Shown piece after piece: positions 63,725 through 64,000 of a stretch of DNA of 64,000 nt (the stretch's first letter is position 1; every line of letters starts with the position of its first letter). The DNA comes from Owenia fusiformis. Taxonomy: Eukaryota > Annelida > Polychaeta > Sabellida > Oweniidae. Location of the stretch: the NCBI GenBank assembly GCA_903813345.2, contig CAIIXF020000435.1:1-64000 (forward strand), in the 5' to 3' direction. The notes below the pieces were generated by a model. That model did not search any database. It worked only from the letters and a program-made list of their open reading frames with translations, and was not told where the DNA came from. A program made the position numbers and the translations under genes.

Positions 63725-64000
63725 CCAAAGATTTTCTCGCGGGACAGATTTTTTAGACCCAGTGCCCAAAATTCGCGGGATTTTGCGGGACATCCACTAA
63801 ATTCGCGGGATTTCGCGGGACATTTAAGGGATTTGCGTGATTGCGCTTATAGGCCAATTTTTTTTATCAAATTTGCGTGATTTCGCGGGACCATTCGAGG
63901 GACAAACACCCTAATTGCGGGACAGTTAACAGGTTTACCAGCAAAAACTTCATAGAGGGACAGATTTTCTAGAAAAAGTGCCCTAAATTTGCGGAATCTC
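63725..64000. repeat. GGGACATTCGCGGGATTT-type repeat, running off the window
   Basis: Degenerate words such as TTCGCGGGATTTCGCGGGAC recur. A longer segment, GGGACAGATTTT plus AGTGCCC, occurs at 63741 and again at 63957, a 216-bp offset. The pattern continues past the right edge. Confidence 0.65.

Overview
The window is eukaryotic, almost certainly metazoan. It is AT-rich and repeat-dominated, with introns, inverted-repeat transposon remnants and minisatellites, and no bacterial gene organisation. The style of the repeats (tandem Helitron/Helentron-like units with internal core repeats and microsatellites, as known from bivalves and other marine invertebrates) suggests a marine invertebrate, but the sequence does not let me name the organism.

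Layout. (1) 1 to about 38,939 is one uninterrupted head-to-tail satellite: 54 complete monomers and a partial 55th. The monomer is 714 bp and almost invariant, and the array continues off the left edge. It encodes no convincing protein. (2) 38,934-39,430 holds eight copies of a 57-63 bp module built on a perfect hairpin (arms AGACTCCAGAT and ATCTGGAGTCT). (3) 39,366-58,268 is a tandem series of 12 diverged units of about 1.4-2.1 kb. Each ends in a 3' subterminal inverted repeat, a hairpin and CTAG followed by T. This looks like non-autonomous Helitron/Helentron (HINE-like) elements. Each unit carries AGGTCA-rich 5' sequence, two or more core repeats and usually a TATCC/CTTCC microsatellite. 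(4) About 58,270-61,000 contains, on the minus strand, at least four phase-compatible exons with GT/AG splice sites, a stop and a poly(A) signal. I do not recognise this gene. A further exon-like block lies upstream, and a 40-bp minisatellite sits between. (5) About 60,800-64,000 is a cluster of inverted-repeat (foldback/MITE-like) elements followed by several degenerate short-period repeat families.

Main inference. The 714-bp satellite shares three collinear blocks with the flanking HINE-like units (the 5' CACACG/TTCTC block, the GGAAATTAGGTCAAAT...AGGTC block and the ACCAAATT...ATCCGAC block). It also has a 12-bp-arm hairpin at the equivalent 5' position, and its right edge falls at the element start TATTAT. 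The simplest reading is that a Helentron-like element gave rise to the long, homogenised satellite, while older relatives survive as a diverged tandem array beside it. There is no operon or pathway here. The only candidate host gene is the short minus-strand exon set.
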